Positions 26,740 to 35,616 of a DNA stretch of 64,000 nt are shown here, piece by piece; the first letter of the stretch is position 1, and the number at the start of each line of letters is the position of its first letter. The position numbers were made by a program, and so were the translations under genes. The DNA comes from QWPT01 sp964393015. GTDB lineage: Bacteria; Planctomycetota; Phycisphaerae; Phycisphaerales; SM1A02. The notes below the pieces were generated by a model that was not told the origin of the DNA, did not search any database, and worked only from the letters and a program-made list of their open reading frames with translations. The stretch is from assembly GCA_964393015.1 (NCBI GenBank), contig CAYMSD010000004.1, forward strand, positions 10,139 through 74,138, written 5' to 3'.

Positions 26740-28519
26740 CGCCGCCATCCGGCGACGCCTGCGCGCCGAGGTAGTAGCGCACGATGCGCTCGTCGATCTG
26801 CCGTATGTCGACGAGCATCAGCGCGTCGACCACATCGCCGAAGTCGCGGTCGAGGTTGAAGGCGAGGAGCCGCGCGTTCAGCCTGAGGTAGTGCCGCAGC
26901 AGGACGGGCACGGCGCGCTTGCCTCGCTCGATCTCGTCGACGAGCCGCTCGAGCTGCCCGAAGTCGGACGCAGCGACGGCGCGCTCCTGCTGTGTCCATG
27001 ACGAGATCCCGCGGCGCGCGGGCGGCGTGCGCGGCCGCACCTGGCGCGCGAACGGCGCCGCGAGCCGATGCCGCTCGAGGAACTCCATGATGAGCTCCTT
27101 CGAGGTCGAGTCGTAGTCGTTCGAGATGCTCACCGGCCCGAACATGCGAGAGAGGCCGTGGCGCAGCAGGAAGAGCCCGATCCCCTTCCAGAGAAGCGAC
27201 AGCGGCAGCGGCTGCCGCTGGTACTCGAGCCGCACGAAGGAGCGCCCCAGCTCGACCGCGTCGCGCAGCTCCTCGACGAGTTCAGGCGCGTACTCGAAGA
27301 GCGTCGACGAGTAGAGCCCGTCGACCCCGGAGGCGCGCAGGACCTCGTCGACGACGCCGATCCTGTAGCCGCCGACGATCTCCCGGTTCGCGGCGTGCCA
27401 GACGACGATCTGCCAGTAGGTCGGATCGAAGCGGTCGGTGTCGCTCGGCTTGCCGCTCCCTTCGCCGACGGCGCGGTAGGCGATCTCGCGCAGGCGCCCG
27501 ATCTCCGCGAATCCCAGCGGAATCTGCGATGCGCGCACGGCGTAGGTGCGGAAGTCGCCGTCGCGCGAGAGAAGCGCCTCCGCAGGCAGCGCGTCGAACT
27601 CCGCCTCGAGCTGCGCGTGGGTCGACGCGCACGGAGCGACCTCCGCCATCGCCTGCACCGTGCGCGCCGCGGGCGCGTTGCGCCGCAGGAGCTCGCACCG
27701 ACCGCGCACGAGCCGCGTCAGGCTCTCTGCGTCGAGCGCGAGCCCCTCCGTCGACAGCGCGCGCCCCACGCGGAACTCGACCGCCGTGCCGCGGCGCGAG
27801 ATGAACTCCGCGGGAAGCAGCGCAGTCCGCAGGCGCGGATGGACGAGCCCCGCGGCGTGGAAGACGCCGCGGTTCGTGCCCTCGCACCAGATCGGCACCA
27901 CCTTGGCGCCCGCCTTCAGCGCGAGGCGGGCGGGAACGGTCGACCACGGCGGATCGGCGGGCGTCCAGCGCCCCCACGCGATCGCGCTGACCTCGCCCGC
28001 CGGGAATGCGACGAGCGCACCTCCCTGCTTGAGCCACTCGAGCGCCTCGCGAAGGGCCGCCGCGTTCCGACGCGCCGCGTCGCGTCCGCCGAACGGGTCG
28101 ACGAAGATGCAGTACTGCGAAAGGAACGGGAAGCGCGCCATCAGGCTGTTGGCGAGGATCTTGGTGTCGGCCCGACGGCTGACCACCGCCCCGAGGAGCG
28201 CCGTGCTGTCCGCGCCGCCGAGCGGATGGTTCGAGCAGCAGAGGACAGGGCCGCTCGCGGGGATGCGCGCGAGCTCATCGGGGTCGATGCGCGGCTCGAT
28301 GCGGGTCGCGCGGAGGATGCGCGCCATCAGCTCGGTGTCCGCGCCATGCGCAGGCCGCCCCGCCGCGACCTCGTCGGCCATGCGGTCGATCTCGTCGAGC
28401 CCGAAGGCCCACTCCGCGAGCCGAAGCGGCGGATCGACCAGCGCGGAGAGCAGAGAGCCATCGGGCCGCGGAAGCCGCGCACCGACCGATCGACTCGCTT
28501 CAGTCTGCCCGCTCGGCAT
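26726..28519 (-). CDS. bifunctional acyltransferase (PlsC-like plus OlsB/GNAT-like), OlsF-type
   Basis: A 597-residue protein. The N-terminal half is a lysophospholipid-acyltransferase domain with SNHPLGGADS (the family's H-x4-D catalytic motif) and FPAGEVS. The C-terminal half resembles the OlsB/hemolysin-like acyltransferase fold (VRASQIPLGFAEIGRLREIA, VGGYRIGVVDEV, LGRSFVRLEYQ, LLRHYLRLNARLL). This combination is that of OlsF enzymes, which make ornithine or related aminolipids alone; the substrate here is inferred. The ATG at 28519 has GGAGG 5 bp upstream, which excludes the longer upstream frame. It converges on mrp with a 14-bp overlap. Confidence 0.8.
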   Translation of the reverse strand: MPSGQTEASRSVGARLPRPDGSLLSALVDPPLRLAEWAFGLDEIDRMADEVAAGRPAHGADTELMARILRATRIEPRIDPDELARIPASGPVLCCSNHPLGGADSTALLGAVVSRRADTKILANSLMARFPFLSQYCIFVDPFGGRDAARRNAAALREALEWLKQGGALVAFPAGEVSAIAWGRWTPADPPWSTVPARLALKAGAKVVPIWCEGTNRGVFHAAGLVHPRLRTALLPAEFISRRGTAVEFRVGRALSTEGLALDAESLTRLVRGRCELLRRNAPAARTVQAMAEVAPCASTHAQLEAEFDALPAEALLSRDGDFRTYAVRASQIPLGFAEIGRLREIAYRAVGEGSGKPSDTDRFDPTYWQIVVWHAANREIVGGYRIGVVDEVLRASGVDGLYSSTLFEYAPELVEELRDAVELGRSFVRLEYQRQPLPLSLLWKGIGLFLLRHGLSRMFGPVSISNDYDSTSKELIMEFLERHRLAAPFARQVRPRTPPARRGISSWTQQERAVAASDFGQLERLVDEIERGKRAVPVLLRHYLRLNARLLAFNLDRDFGDVVDALMLVDIRQIDERIVRYYLGAQASPDGGVNGR

Positions 28520-28652
28520 GTCGGCCTCCGCACGCAGTGTCCCACGCCACACGCCCCGCGCAAGCCCTCGTCGAGCGAAGTGCGTCGATTCCACGAACTC
28601 CTGACACGGGCCTCACGGGAGGCGAACAGGGAAGTGTCCCTGCTCCACGGCG

Positions 28653-29876
28653 TCAGGCGAACTCGCGGCGCAGCACCTTGAGCCCATCGACGAGCTGCTT
28701 GATGTGGGCGGGCTCATGCGCGGCCGAGATCTGGACGCGCAGGCGCGCGTGCCCTTCGGGAACCACGGGGAAGCCGAAGCCGATCACGAAGACGCCGAGC
28801 TCGAGCAGGCGCTTCGACATGGCGATCGCCTTCGCCGTGTCGTGCACGATGATCGGGCAGATCGCGGTCGGGCTCTGGAGCACCTCGAAGCCGGCCTCGC
28901 GGATGCCGGCGCGCGCGGCGTCGACATTGGCGCGCAGCTTCGCCACGCGCTGCGGCTCGCGCATGAGGACCTCGATCGCCTTGTCGGCGCTGCACGCGAT
29001 GGTGCACGGAAGCGCGTTCGAGAAGAGCGTGGGACGACCGCGCTGGATCAGGAGGTCGATCGCCTTGCGCGAGCCGGCGATGTATCCACCCGCGCCGCCG
29101 CCGAGCGCCTTGCCGAGCGTGCCCGTGATGTAGTCGATCTGCGTGCCCGCGAGGCCCTGGTGTTCGTGCGTGCCGCGGCCGGTCGCGCCCATCACGCCCG
29201 TGCCGTGCGAGTCGTCGACCACGAGGTACGCGCCGAACTCGTCGCAGAGCCTGCGCATCGCGGGGAGATCGGCGATGTCGCCTTCCATCGAGAAGACGCC
29301 GTCGGTGACGACCCAGATCGTGCCCGTCATCTCGGGGTTCGCGCGCGCCTCGGCGAGCTTCGCGCGCAGCGAGGAAAGGTCGTTGTGGCGGTAGACGGTC
29401 TTGAGGAGGCCCTTCTTGATGACCGCGGCGAGGCGGATGCCGTCGATGATCGACGCGTGGTTGAGCTCGTCCGAGATGATGATGTCGCCCGGCTCGCACA
29501 GCGTCGGGAAGATCGCCTCGTTCGCGTTCCAGCAGCTCGTGAAGGTGTACGACGCCTCGACGCCGTAGAACTCGGCGATGCGCGCCTCGAGCGCGTGGTG
29601 GCAGTCGAAGGTGCCGCAGATGAAGCGCACGCTCGCGGTGCCCGCGCCGTACCTGCGGATGCCGGCGATCGCCGCGTCGACCACCTCGGGGTGGTTCGCG
29701 AGGCCGAGGTAGTTGTTCGAGCAGAAGCACGCGACCTCGCCATAGCCCTTCAGCCGCACGGTCGCGTCCATCGGGCCTTCGATCGTCTGCAGGTGCTTCA
29801 GCTGCCCGCTCTGGCGGAGCGTCTCGAGGATCTGCTGGGTGCGCGACGGGAAGGTCGGGGCGGCGAGCGTGGTCAT
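28653..29876 (-). CDS. kbl: glycine C-acetyltransferase (2-amino-3-ketobutyrate CoA ligase)
   Basis: A PLP enzyme that splits 2-amino-3-oxobutyrate with CoA into glycine and acetyl-CoA, the second step of threonine breakdown. At 407 residues it has the family length. Key parts are FCSNNYLGLANHP, GTFDCHHALE, DELNHASIIDG, VVDDSHGTGVMG, and the PLP lysine in TGTLGKALGGG. The partner dehydrogenase (tdh) is on the same strand at 32384-33457, separated by two membrane-protein genes. TAGACT lies 7 bp before the ATG, supporting both the start and a separate promoter. Confidence 0.96.
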   Translation of the reverse strand: MTTLAAPTFPSRTQQILETLRQSGQLKHLQTIEGPMDATVRLKGYGEVACFCSNNYLGLANHPEVVDAAIAGIRRYGAGTASVRFICGTFDCHHALEARIAEFYGVEASYTFTSCWNANEAIFPTLCEPGDIIISDELNHASIIDGIRLAAVIKKGLLKTVYRHNDLSSLRAKLAEARANPEMTGTIWVVTDGVFSMEGDIADLPAMRRLCDEFGAYLVVDDSHGTGVMGATGRGTHEHQGLAGTQIDYITGTLGKALGGGAGGYIAGSRKAIDLLIQRGRPTLFSNALPCTIACSADKAIEVLMREPQRVAKLRANVDAARAGIREAGFEVLQSPTAICPIIVHDTAKAIAMSKRLLELGVFVIGFGFPVVPEGHARLRVQISAAHEPAHIKQLVDGLKVLRREFA

Positions 29877-29883
29877 GGCGCGG

Positions 29884-29889
29884 AGTCTA
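29884..29889 (-). promoter_or_regulatory. -10-like hexamer before kbl
   Basis: TAGACT on the minus strand (29889 to 29884), 7 bp before the ATG at 29876. Confidence 0.5.
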
Positions 29890-29967
29890 TCCAAGGCGGG
29901 CGCTTCCGCGAGCGCGCGGGATTCGGCGCCGGACGCGGGGCCGCCGCGAGACGCCCATCGGAGCGCG

Positions 29968-30996
29968 CTAGTTCCGTCCGCTCTTCTCGGCACGCACCTG
30001 CTCGGCGATCTCCTCCTCCAGCAGCCGCACATCCTCGCGCAGCGCCTCGACTTCGTCCGTGGGAAAGAAGAACGCCGCGCCGACGCTCTCGTAGCCGGTG
30101 GCGCGCTTCTTCTTCATCGGGAAGGTCTGCTTGATCGCGACGCTCGCCGGCCGGAAGCGGACGAGCGACATCTCGCCCGGCGCGCCGGATGGGTAGAGGA
30201 AGACATCGAGCCATTCGTCGACCGAGTCGGGCGCGGGCTTCGCGAGGCTCTCGGCGATGACCTCGATCTCCGTGAGGTCTTCCGAGCTCCCCATCAGCAG
30301 CCGATCGAGCACCTGCGGCTCGGCGCGCGCGATGAGGATCGGCCTCCGGTACCACTTGCCGTTCGCCTCGTCGTACAGGAATCCATGCGTGAACTTGGCG
30401 CAAGACATCTTCGCGCCGATCGAGATGGCGACGGCGCAAGCCAGGGCGATCCCGAACAGCACCCAGATCTTCCCGCTCGCCGGGAACGCGGCCTGCAGGT
30501 TGGTCCACAGCAACGAGGCATCGCAGACCATTCCCCACCAGCCCGAGATGAACCCCGTGGATCCCGCAGCCGGAACCAAGGCGAAGCACTGCGCGGCGCC
30601 ACAGACGCCGCCGTACGCAAACGCGAGGCCAGCACCGAGACCGAGCAGGTAGACGAACCCTTCCGACCGCACCTTCACGAGCTTCGCGAGAAACGCGGTC
30701 GCCCAGATCGCTATCGAGCCGCCAACGGCGAGCGAAAGCCCAATCCCCCTTGCCCCCACAGACCCGGGCGGCCCGCCGGCCGCGAGCGGCGCCGCGAGCA
30801 GGCTTGAGGCGAACCCCGCCAACATGCCGATCGCGATGGCGCCGATCGAAGCGATCCACCACGCTCCGAGCTGCCCAGAGGGCACATAGCGCGCGCCGTG
30901 CTGCGCCACGCGCGAGTCCGACGCGGTCCGCGACGGATCGATCTGCTCGTCGGCGTCCTCGTGCTCAGAGTCTGCGTGCTCAGAGTCTGCTTGCAT
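29968..30996 (-). CDS. membrane protein of unknown function
   Basis: A 342-residue protein. The N-terminus is acidic and contains a short direct duplication (ADSEH twice, from a 15-bp repeat at about 30961-30990). About four membrane helices follow (WWIASIGAIAIGMLAGFASSLLAAP, GIGLSLAVGGSIAIWATAFLA, FVYLLGLGAGLAFAYGGV, WVLFGIALACAVAISIGAKM). The C-terminal cytoplasmic domain ends in a predicted coiled coil (VEALREDVRLLEEEIAEQVRAE). I do not recognise the family. TAAAGT lies 6 bp before the ATG, within the 14-bp gap to the upstream LemA-fusion gene. Confidence 0.65.
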   Translation of the reverse strand: MQADSEHADSEHEDADEQIDPSRTASDSRVAQHGARYVPSGQLGAWWIASIGAIAIGMLAGFASSLLAAPLAAGGPPGSVGARGIGLSLAVGGSIAIWATAFLAKLVKVRSEGFVYLLGLGAGLAFAYGGVCGAAQCFALVPAAGSTGFISGWWGMVCDASLLWTNLQAAFPASGKIWVLFGIALACAVAISIGAKMSCAKFTHGFLYDEANGKWYRRPILIARAEPQVLDRLLMGSSEDLTEIEVIAESLAKPAPDSVDEWLDVFLYPSGAPGEMSLVRFRPASVAIKQTFPMKKKRATGYESVGAAFFFPTDEVEALREDVRLLEEEIAEQVRAEKSGRN

Positions 30997-31010
30997 CGCC
31001 GCACTTTACA

Positions 31011-32342
31011 TCACGATGCGAAGTCGACCACCACCGCCTCGCGCTCGAGGCCCTTCGCCTCGAAGAACGCGAACGGCTTCAGCCCGCCGAGCCGTGCCAG
31101 CATGCTGTCGGGGACGACCGCGATGCGGGCGTTGAAGGCCTTCACCATGCCGTTGTAGTAGGTGCGCGCAAGGGCGATGCGCGACTCCGTCCGCGTCAGT
31201 TCCTCCTGGAGCGCGAGGAAGTTCCTCCCCGTCCTCAGGTCGGGGTAGGCCTCCGCGAGCGCGACCACTGCGGGCGCGATTCCCTCGACGGTTGCGCGGC
31301 CGTCGCGCACGGCAGCGGGGTCGACCGCGGCCTGCGTGCGCAGGAGCGCGAGGAGCCGCTGCGTGTCGGCCTCGTGCGCGCGCGCGCCCTTCACGCTCTC
31401 CGCGAGGTTCGGGATGAGGTCCGCGCGGCGCTTGAGCTCGACATCGATGTTGGCCCAGCCGCGGCGCACGCGCTCGCGCAGGGCGACAAGCGCGTTGAAG
31501 GTCATGACAGCCCACAAGATCGCGAGAACGGCGAGGTACCCCGCTCCACCCATCGCGGCCCAGAGCGCGATGACGGTTTCGTCGGTGCGCCGCTCGCCCG
31601 CCACCGCGATCACGCCTCCCGCGATCGCCACGACGAGGCCGAACACGCCGAGGACCCAGCCCGTCGCACCATGGCCACGCGCGACATCGTCCTCCGAACG
31701 CACCGTCACGAGCGAGAACCGCGCGTCGCCGTCATGGGCGATCTCCGCGGCGACGATGTCCGCGCGCTCCCGCGCGCGGCCCATCACGAAGACGGGCTCG
31801 TGCAGCGAGATCGCCGTCTCAGAGAACTGACGCGTGAAGGTCGAGTTCGCCACCGCGCCCGCGGGTCCGCGGCCGTAGTAGAACGCGTGGCTCGGCCCGC
31901 ATGACAGCGAGAAGACCGTCCGCCCCTCGACCGTCATGCCGTCGGGCCTGACCAGGATGTGGCCCGTGTCGTCGAGCACGAAGAACGGCCGCGCCTCGCC
32001 GCCCGAGGCGACCGTGGTCCAGCCGCTCTCGATGCGCGTGCGCGTCCTGCGGTTTCCCTTCGAATCGGTGTAGCTCTCGACGACCGTGCGGCGCCAGTGC
32101 TCCGCGATGCTCCATTCGTAGTGCACGCATCGCCGCTCGGCGAGATAGCTCACGAGCGGCGAATCGACCTCGGCGGTCCCCTTCACCTCGACATCGCCGA
32201 TGAAGACGCCCGCGGCCTTCGAGGTCGGCGTGTCGCGGATGTGGCGACGCTTTCGCGCGGATCGCATCGAGAAGTAGGCGAGCGGAAGCGAGGCGGCAAG
32301 CCCGCCCAGCAGAACGAGGATCGAGAGTCCCTCCGTTGCCAT
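31011..32342 (-). CDS. fusion of a GIDE-type (MUL1/E3-like) membrane domain with a LemA domain
   Basis: A 443-residue protein. The N-terminal half has a membrane helix (ILVLLGGLAASLPLAYFS), then the beta-rich GIDE pattern (GVFIGDVEVKG, CVHYEWSIAEHWRRT, GWTTVASGGEARPFFVLDD, GPSHAFYYGRG). Two further helices follow (GWVLGVFGLVVAIAGGVIAV, GYLAVLAILWAVMTF). They run straight into a LemA domain (FNALVALRERVRRGWANIDV, RADLIPNLAESVKG, SRIALARTYYNGMVKAFN, FAFFEAKG). GIDE and LemA domains are known separately and sometimes as neighbours; here they share one chain. The biochemical role of both is unclear. It is 41 bp downstream of tdh. Confidence 0.8.
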   Translation of the reverse strand: MATEGLSILVLLGGLAASLPLAYFSMRSARKRRHIRDTPTSKAAGVFIGDVEVKGTAEVDSPLVSYLAERRCVHYEWSIAEHWRRTVVESYTDSKGNRRTRTRIESGWTTVASGGEARPFFVLDDTGHILVRPDGMTVEGRTVFSLSCGPSHAFYYGRGPAGAVANSTFTRQFSETAISLHEPVFVMGRARERADIVAAEIAHDGDARFSLVTVRSEDDVARGHGATGWVLGVFGLVVAIAGGVIAVAGERRTDETVIALWAAMGGAGYLAVLAILWAVMTFNALVALRERVRRGWANIDVELKRRADLIPNLAESVKGARAHEADTQRLLALLRTQAAVDPAAVRDGRATVEGIAPAVVALAEAYPDLRTGRNFLALQEELTRTESRIALARTYYNGMVKAFNARIAVVPDSMLARLGGLKPFAFFEAKGLEREAVVVDFAS

Positions 32343-32383
32343 CCGTGCGCCCCGCTCCCCTTCACCCCCGGCGGCTCACGAGG

Positions 32384-33457
32384 TCAGGCGCCGTAGCGCG
32401 CCTTGATCTTCGGAACGAGATACCGCGCGAACGCCTCGTGGAAGCCGTGCTCGGGCTTCCAGCCCCAGTCGCGGCGCGCGGCGCCGTCGTCGCAGTCCTC
32501 GGGCCAGCTGTCGACGATCCTCTGGCGCTCGATCGTCGGCGCGTAGGTGATCTCGGCCGTCGGGAAGAACTCGCGCACCTTGTCGGCGATCTCGGCGGCG
32601 CTCGGCGCGAAGGCCGCGACGTTGTAGACGAGGCGCGTGAGTCGTCCGCGCGGCGCATCGGCAAGCTCCATGAGCGAGCGCACGGCGTCGGGCATCGTCA
32701 TGAACGGAATGCGCGCGTCGGGGCGCACGAAGCACGCGTAGGGCTTGCCCTGCGCCGCTGCATGCAGCATCTCGGGGCCGTAGTCGCTCGTGCCGCCCGT
32801 CGGCACGGTGTCGGCCGAGATGATCCCCGGGAAGCGGATCGATCGGAAGTCGACGGCGCAGTCCATGCGGTCGGCCGCGAGCAGGCGGTAGTGGCGCGCG
32901 TAGTAGCGGCCCATCTCCTCGACGGCGCGCTTGTTGACGCCGTACATCGTGATCGGCTCGAGGCACTGGTCCTCGTTCACGCGCCCCGCGGCGCGCTTCG
33001 CGTCGAGCGTGGGCACGCCGTAGACCGCGATCGTCGAGGGGAACATGAACTTCACGCTCTCGCCGCGCCGCGCGGCGCCGTCGGCCGCGAGCTTCAGCAG
33101 GTTCGCGCTGCCCATGACATTCACCTTGAGCGCGAGCTCGGGGCTCTTCTCGCCGCGCGTCGAGAGGAGCGCCGCGAGGTGCCACACCTCGGAGATGTCG
33201 TGGCGGAGCGCAAGGTCGTCGATGAACGCGGGGTCGGACACATCGCCCGCATACGCGGCCGTGGCGTGTCCCGCGCTCTCCGACGGCAGCGCGCGCAGGT
33301 CGAGCGCGATGATCTCCCGCGTCCCGTGGTGCTGCGCCGCGAGCATGGCGAGCAGGGTGTGCCCCATCTCGCCGCCGGCGCCCGTCACGAGGATGGCGCC
33401 ATGCGCGCCTGGACGCTGCTCTTTCGTCTTGGGTTCCGTCATTGCGAGCTGGCTCAT
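32384..33457 (-). CDS. L-threonine 3-dehydrogenase, short-chain (SDR) type
   Basis: A 357-residue extended-SDR protein. The Rossmann motif GAGGEMG and the catalytic YGVNK (Tyr and Lys) are present. The region TSDYGPEMLHAA...YACFVRPDARIPFMTMPDAVRS matches the SDR-type threonine dehydrogenases that oxidise threonine to 2-amino-3-oxobutyrate with NAD. kbl on the same strand would take the product on, so the pathway threonine to glycine plus acetyl-CoA is complete here. General UDP-sugar epimerases are the alternative, but the substrate-loop motif favours threonine. The start is ATG at 33457; an alternative ATG lies 15 bp downstream. The minus-strand TATACT at 33501-33506 is its likely -10. Confidence 0.85.
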   Translation of the reverse strand: MSQLAMTEPKTKEQRPGAHGAILVTGAGGEMGHTLLAMLAAQHHGTREIIALDLRALPSESAGHATAAYAGDVSDPAFIDDLALRHDISEVWHLAALLSTRGEKSPELALKVNVMGSANLLKLAADGAARRGESVKFMFPSTIAVYGVPTLDAKRAAGRVNEDQCLEPITMYGVNKRAVEEMGRYYARHYRLLAADRMDCAVDFRSIRFPGIISADTVPTGGTSDYGPEMLHAAAQGKPYACFVRPDARIPFMTMPDAVRSLMELADAPRGRLTRLVYNVAAFAPSAAEIADKVREFFPTAEITYAPTIERQRIVDSWPEDCDDGAARRDWGWKPEHGFHEAFARYLVPKIKARYGA

Positions 33458-33500
33458 CGGTGCCTGCGGGAATTGGTCGTGCGGCGGGAAACGGGCGGCG

Positions 33501-33508
33501 AGTATAGG
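33501..33508. promoter_or_regulatory. overlapping divergent -10 elements (tdh / cupin gene)
   Basis: TATACT on the minus strand (33506 to 33501) would serve tdh, with a leader of about 38 bases. TATAGG on the plus strand (33503-33508) lies 9 bp before the ATG of the cupin gene at 33518. The two elements overlap by four bases. Confidence 0.5.
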
Positions 33509-33517
33509 GTGTGCGGC

Positions 33518-33958
33518 ATGCAGGAACGAGCGATCCCCTTGCCACCCCGCGCCGAGTCCGCCGACGAGATCATCCGCCTCCTCGACCTCGCCCCGCACCC
33601 CGAGGGCGGCTTCTACCGCGAGACCTGGCGGCACACCCCCGCGGAGGGCGGTCGGGGCGCGGGCACTGCGATCTACTTCCTGCTTCCGGGCGGCGTCGAG
33701 AACCGCTGGCATCGCGTCGACGCGGCCGAGATCTGGCACTTCTACGCGGGAAGTCCGCTCGAACTCTCGATCGAGGAGGACGGGCAGCCCGCCCGCACGC
33801 GCATCCTCGGCACGGCGTTCCACGACGGGGAGCGTCCGCAGGTCGAGGTGCCCGCGGGCGCCTGGCAGCGGGCGCGCAGCCTCGGGCCGTGGACGCTGGT
33901 CGGGTGCACCGTGAGCCCCGCGTTCCTGTTCGAGCGCTTCCACATCCGCGACGCCTGA
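33518..33958 (+). CDS. cupin-fold protein (DUF985-like)
   Basis: A 146-residue single-domain protein with the DUF985/cupin_5 signature: LAPHPEGGFYRETWR near the N-terminus, AIYFLLPGG, WHRVDAAEIWHFYAG with the histidines that would bind a metal or ligand, VEVPAGAWQ, and GCTVSPAFLFERF. Family members are small beta-barrel proteins; their substrate is not established. The start at 33518 is supported by the TATAGG element 9 bp upstream. It diverges from tdh and converges on hemW (27-bp gap). Confidence 0.88.
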   Translation: MQERAIPLPPRAESADEIIRLLDLAPHPEGGFYRETWRHTPAEGGRGAGTAIYFLLPGGVENRWHRVDAAEIWHFYAGSPLELSIEEDGQPARTRILGTAFHDGERPQVEVPAGAWQRARSLGPWTLVGCTVSPAFLFERFHIRDA

Positions 33959-33985
33959 CCGGCATGGCCCGCTCGGCCGCTCCGC

Positions 33986-35230
33986 TCACACCAGTTCGGT
34001 CAGCACCTCGTTCGCCAGCGCCGCACCGCGGCGCGTGAAGCGCACGCGGCCCGCCGGAGTCCGCTCGAGCAGCCCATCCGCGATCGCGCGCGCGAACACG
34101 GCCGCGCGCGCGGGCTCGAGCTCGACCGCGCGCCGCTCGAGCGCGCCGTCGATCCCCTCCATGAGCCGAAGCCCGAGCATGAGCGCCTCGCTCGTGTGAC
34201 GGCCTTCATCGGGCGGCTCATGGTCGACGACGGGCGGGGAGCCGTCGCCACCCTCGCGCGCAAGCCAGTCGCCGAGCCTCGGCACGACCTTGAAGCGATG
34301 GCCCGCGACGAATCCGCTCGCGCTCGGGCCGATCGCCCACCACGGCTCGTTGCGCCAGTAGACGAGGTTGTGGCGGCACTCCCTTCCTTCGCGCGCGAAG
34401 TTCGAGATCTCGTACTGGCCGAAGCCAGCGCCCGCCAGGATCTCGCGCGTCGCGTCGTACATCTCCGCCTCGAGCAGGTCGTCGCAACGCTCGAACTCGC
34501 CGCGCTCGAGCCGCTTCGTCATCGCCGTGTTCGGCTCGTAGGTGAGGCCGTAGCACGAGAGGTGCGCGGGTCCGAGGTCGAGCGCGCGCCGGAGGTCGTC
34601 CTTCCATTCGCAGAGCGTCTGGCCCGGGACGCCGAAGATGAGGTCGAGGTTGAGGTTCTCGATGCCCGCGGCGCGCGCCACGCCCGCTGCGCGCGCGACG
34701 TTCGCGGGGTCGTGCCAGCGCTCGAGCGTGGCGAGGTGCCGCGGATCGAAGCTCTGTGCGCCGATCGACATCCTGTTCACTCCGGCGGCCGCGAGCGCGT
34801 CGGCCTTCTCGCGGTCGACCGTCTCGGGGTTGGCCTCGACGGTCCACTCGAGGTCGTGCGCGAGCGGCAGCCGCCGCAGGCTCGCCGTCAGGCGCACGAG
34901 TTCGTCCGCCGTCAGAAGGGTCGGCGTGCCGCCGCCGATGAAGATCGTCTCGACCGCGCCTTCGGCCCCGCCCGCGAGACGCTCGCGCGCCCACGACACA
35001 TCCGCGTCGAATCGGTCGAGGAACGGGCCGCTCCGGCCCTCGCGGTCGACGAACGAGTAGAAGTCGCAGTAGTGGCACTTGTGGAAGCAGAACGGCACGT
35101 GCGCATAGAGCCCCCGCACGCGCAGGCCCGCGCCGCCTCGCTCCTCGCCCGCCAGCACCTGCGCCAGCGTCCGCCCCCCGCCGCGGGTCCCGTCGCCAGC
35201 GCCATCGCCATGAAGCCTGAGTGTCGTCAC
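33986..35230 (-). CDS. hemW: radical SAM protein HemW (heme chaperone, formerly HemN-like)
   Basis: A 414-residue radical SAM protein. CFHKCHYCDF provides the CX3CX2C iron-sulfur motif. IFIGGGTPTLL and ANPETVDREK follow, then RMSIGAQSFD and the C-terminal HemW domain (NLVYWRNEPWWAIGPSASGF). The CX3CX2C-D-F form is that of HemW, which binds heme, rather than of true coproporphyrinogen dehydrogenase. It has an N-terminal extension of about 38 residues. The start is GTG at 35230. TATCCT on the minus strand (35242 to 35237) ends 6 bp upstream, again fitting a leaderless message. Confidence 0.9.
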   Translation of the reverse strand: MTTLRLHGDGAGDGTRGGGRTLAQVLAGEERGGAGLRVRGLYAHVPFCFHKCHYCDFYSFVDREGRSGPFLDRFDADVSWARERLAGGAEGAVETIFIGGGTPTLLTADELVRLTASLRRLPLAHDLEWTVEANPETVDREKADALAAAGVNRMSIGAQSFDPRHLATLERWHDPANVARAAGVARAAGIENLNLDLIFGVPGQTLCEWKDDLRRALDLGPAHLSCYGLTYEPNTAMTKRLERGEFERCDDLLEAEMYDATREILAGAGFGQYEISNFAREGRECRHNLVYWRNEPWWAIGPSASGFVAGHRFKVVPRLGDWLAREGGDGSPPVVDHEPPDEGRHTSEALMLGLRLMEGIDGALERRAVELEPARAAVFARAIADGLLERTPAGRVRFTRRGAALANEVLTELV

Positions 35231-35236
35231 CCCTGC

Positions 35237-35242
35237 AGGATA
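35237..35242 (-). promoter_or_regulatory. -10-like hexamer before hemW
   Basis: TATCCT on the minus strand (35242 to 35237), 6 bp before the GTG at 35230. Confidence 0.45.
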
Positions 35243-35373
35243 GGTCGCCCGCAGAATCGTGCCCTCCCCCCGCGGTTTCGCAACATCTTGGGAGTGCCCT
35301 TCAAGCGGCGCCCGCCGTCGGCCGATCCCGCCTCTGCCCGATGTGCTCGGGCAGGCGAGAGAAGGAGACCCCT

Positions 35374-35562
35374 ATGGCTGCGAACGAAGAAGTCGTGCGG
35401 ATCATGTGCCCGAACCTCGGATGCCAGCGCGTCCTCGCGGTTCCCGCAGCGGCGCGTGGCAAGGTCGTTCGCTGCAGGGGCTGCGGCTCCAACATCCGCA
35501 TTCCCGCCGCGAAGGCCGCGGGCGGCGACCAGGGCGGACAGCAGAAGAAGCCCGCCGCCTGA
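35374..35562 (+). CDS. 62-residue zinc-ribbon protein
   Basis: A small protein starting MAANEEVVRIMCPNLGCQ. Two cysteine pairs (CPNLGC and CRGCG) are separated by about 17 residues, the spacing of MJ0042/zinc-ribbon domains often found at the N-termini of planctomycete and myxobacterial proteins. Here the domain stands alone, with only a Gly/Gln/Lys-rich tail. AAGGAG at 35362-35367 is a strong Shine-Dalgarno 6 bp before the ATG, one of the clearest in the window. Zinc binding is inferred; the function is unknown. purA follows 54 bp downstream with its own -10. Confidence 0.75.
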   Translation: MAANEEVVRIMCPNLGCQRVLAVPAAARGKVVRCRGCGSNIRIPAAKAAGGDQGGQQKKPAA

Positions 35563-35604
35563 CCGAGCGCAAACGCGCGCGCCGAAGGCGTCTGCGGGCG
35601 GTGC

Positions 35605-35610
35605 TACACT
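35605..35610 (+). promoter_or_regulatory. -10 element of purA
   Basis: TACACT, 6 bp before the TTG start codon of purA at 35617. Confidence 0.55.
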
Positions 35611-35616
35611 GCGCGC

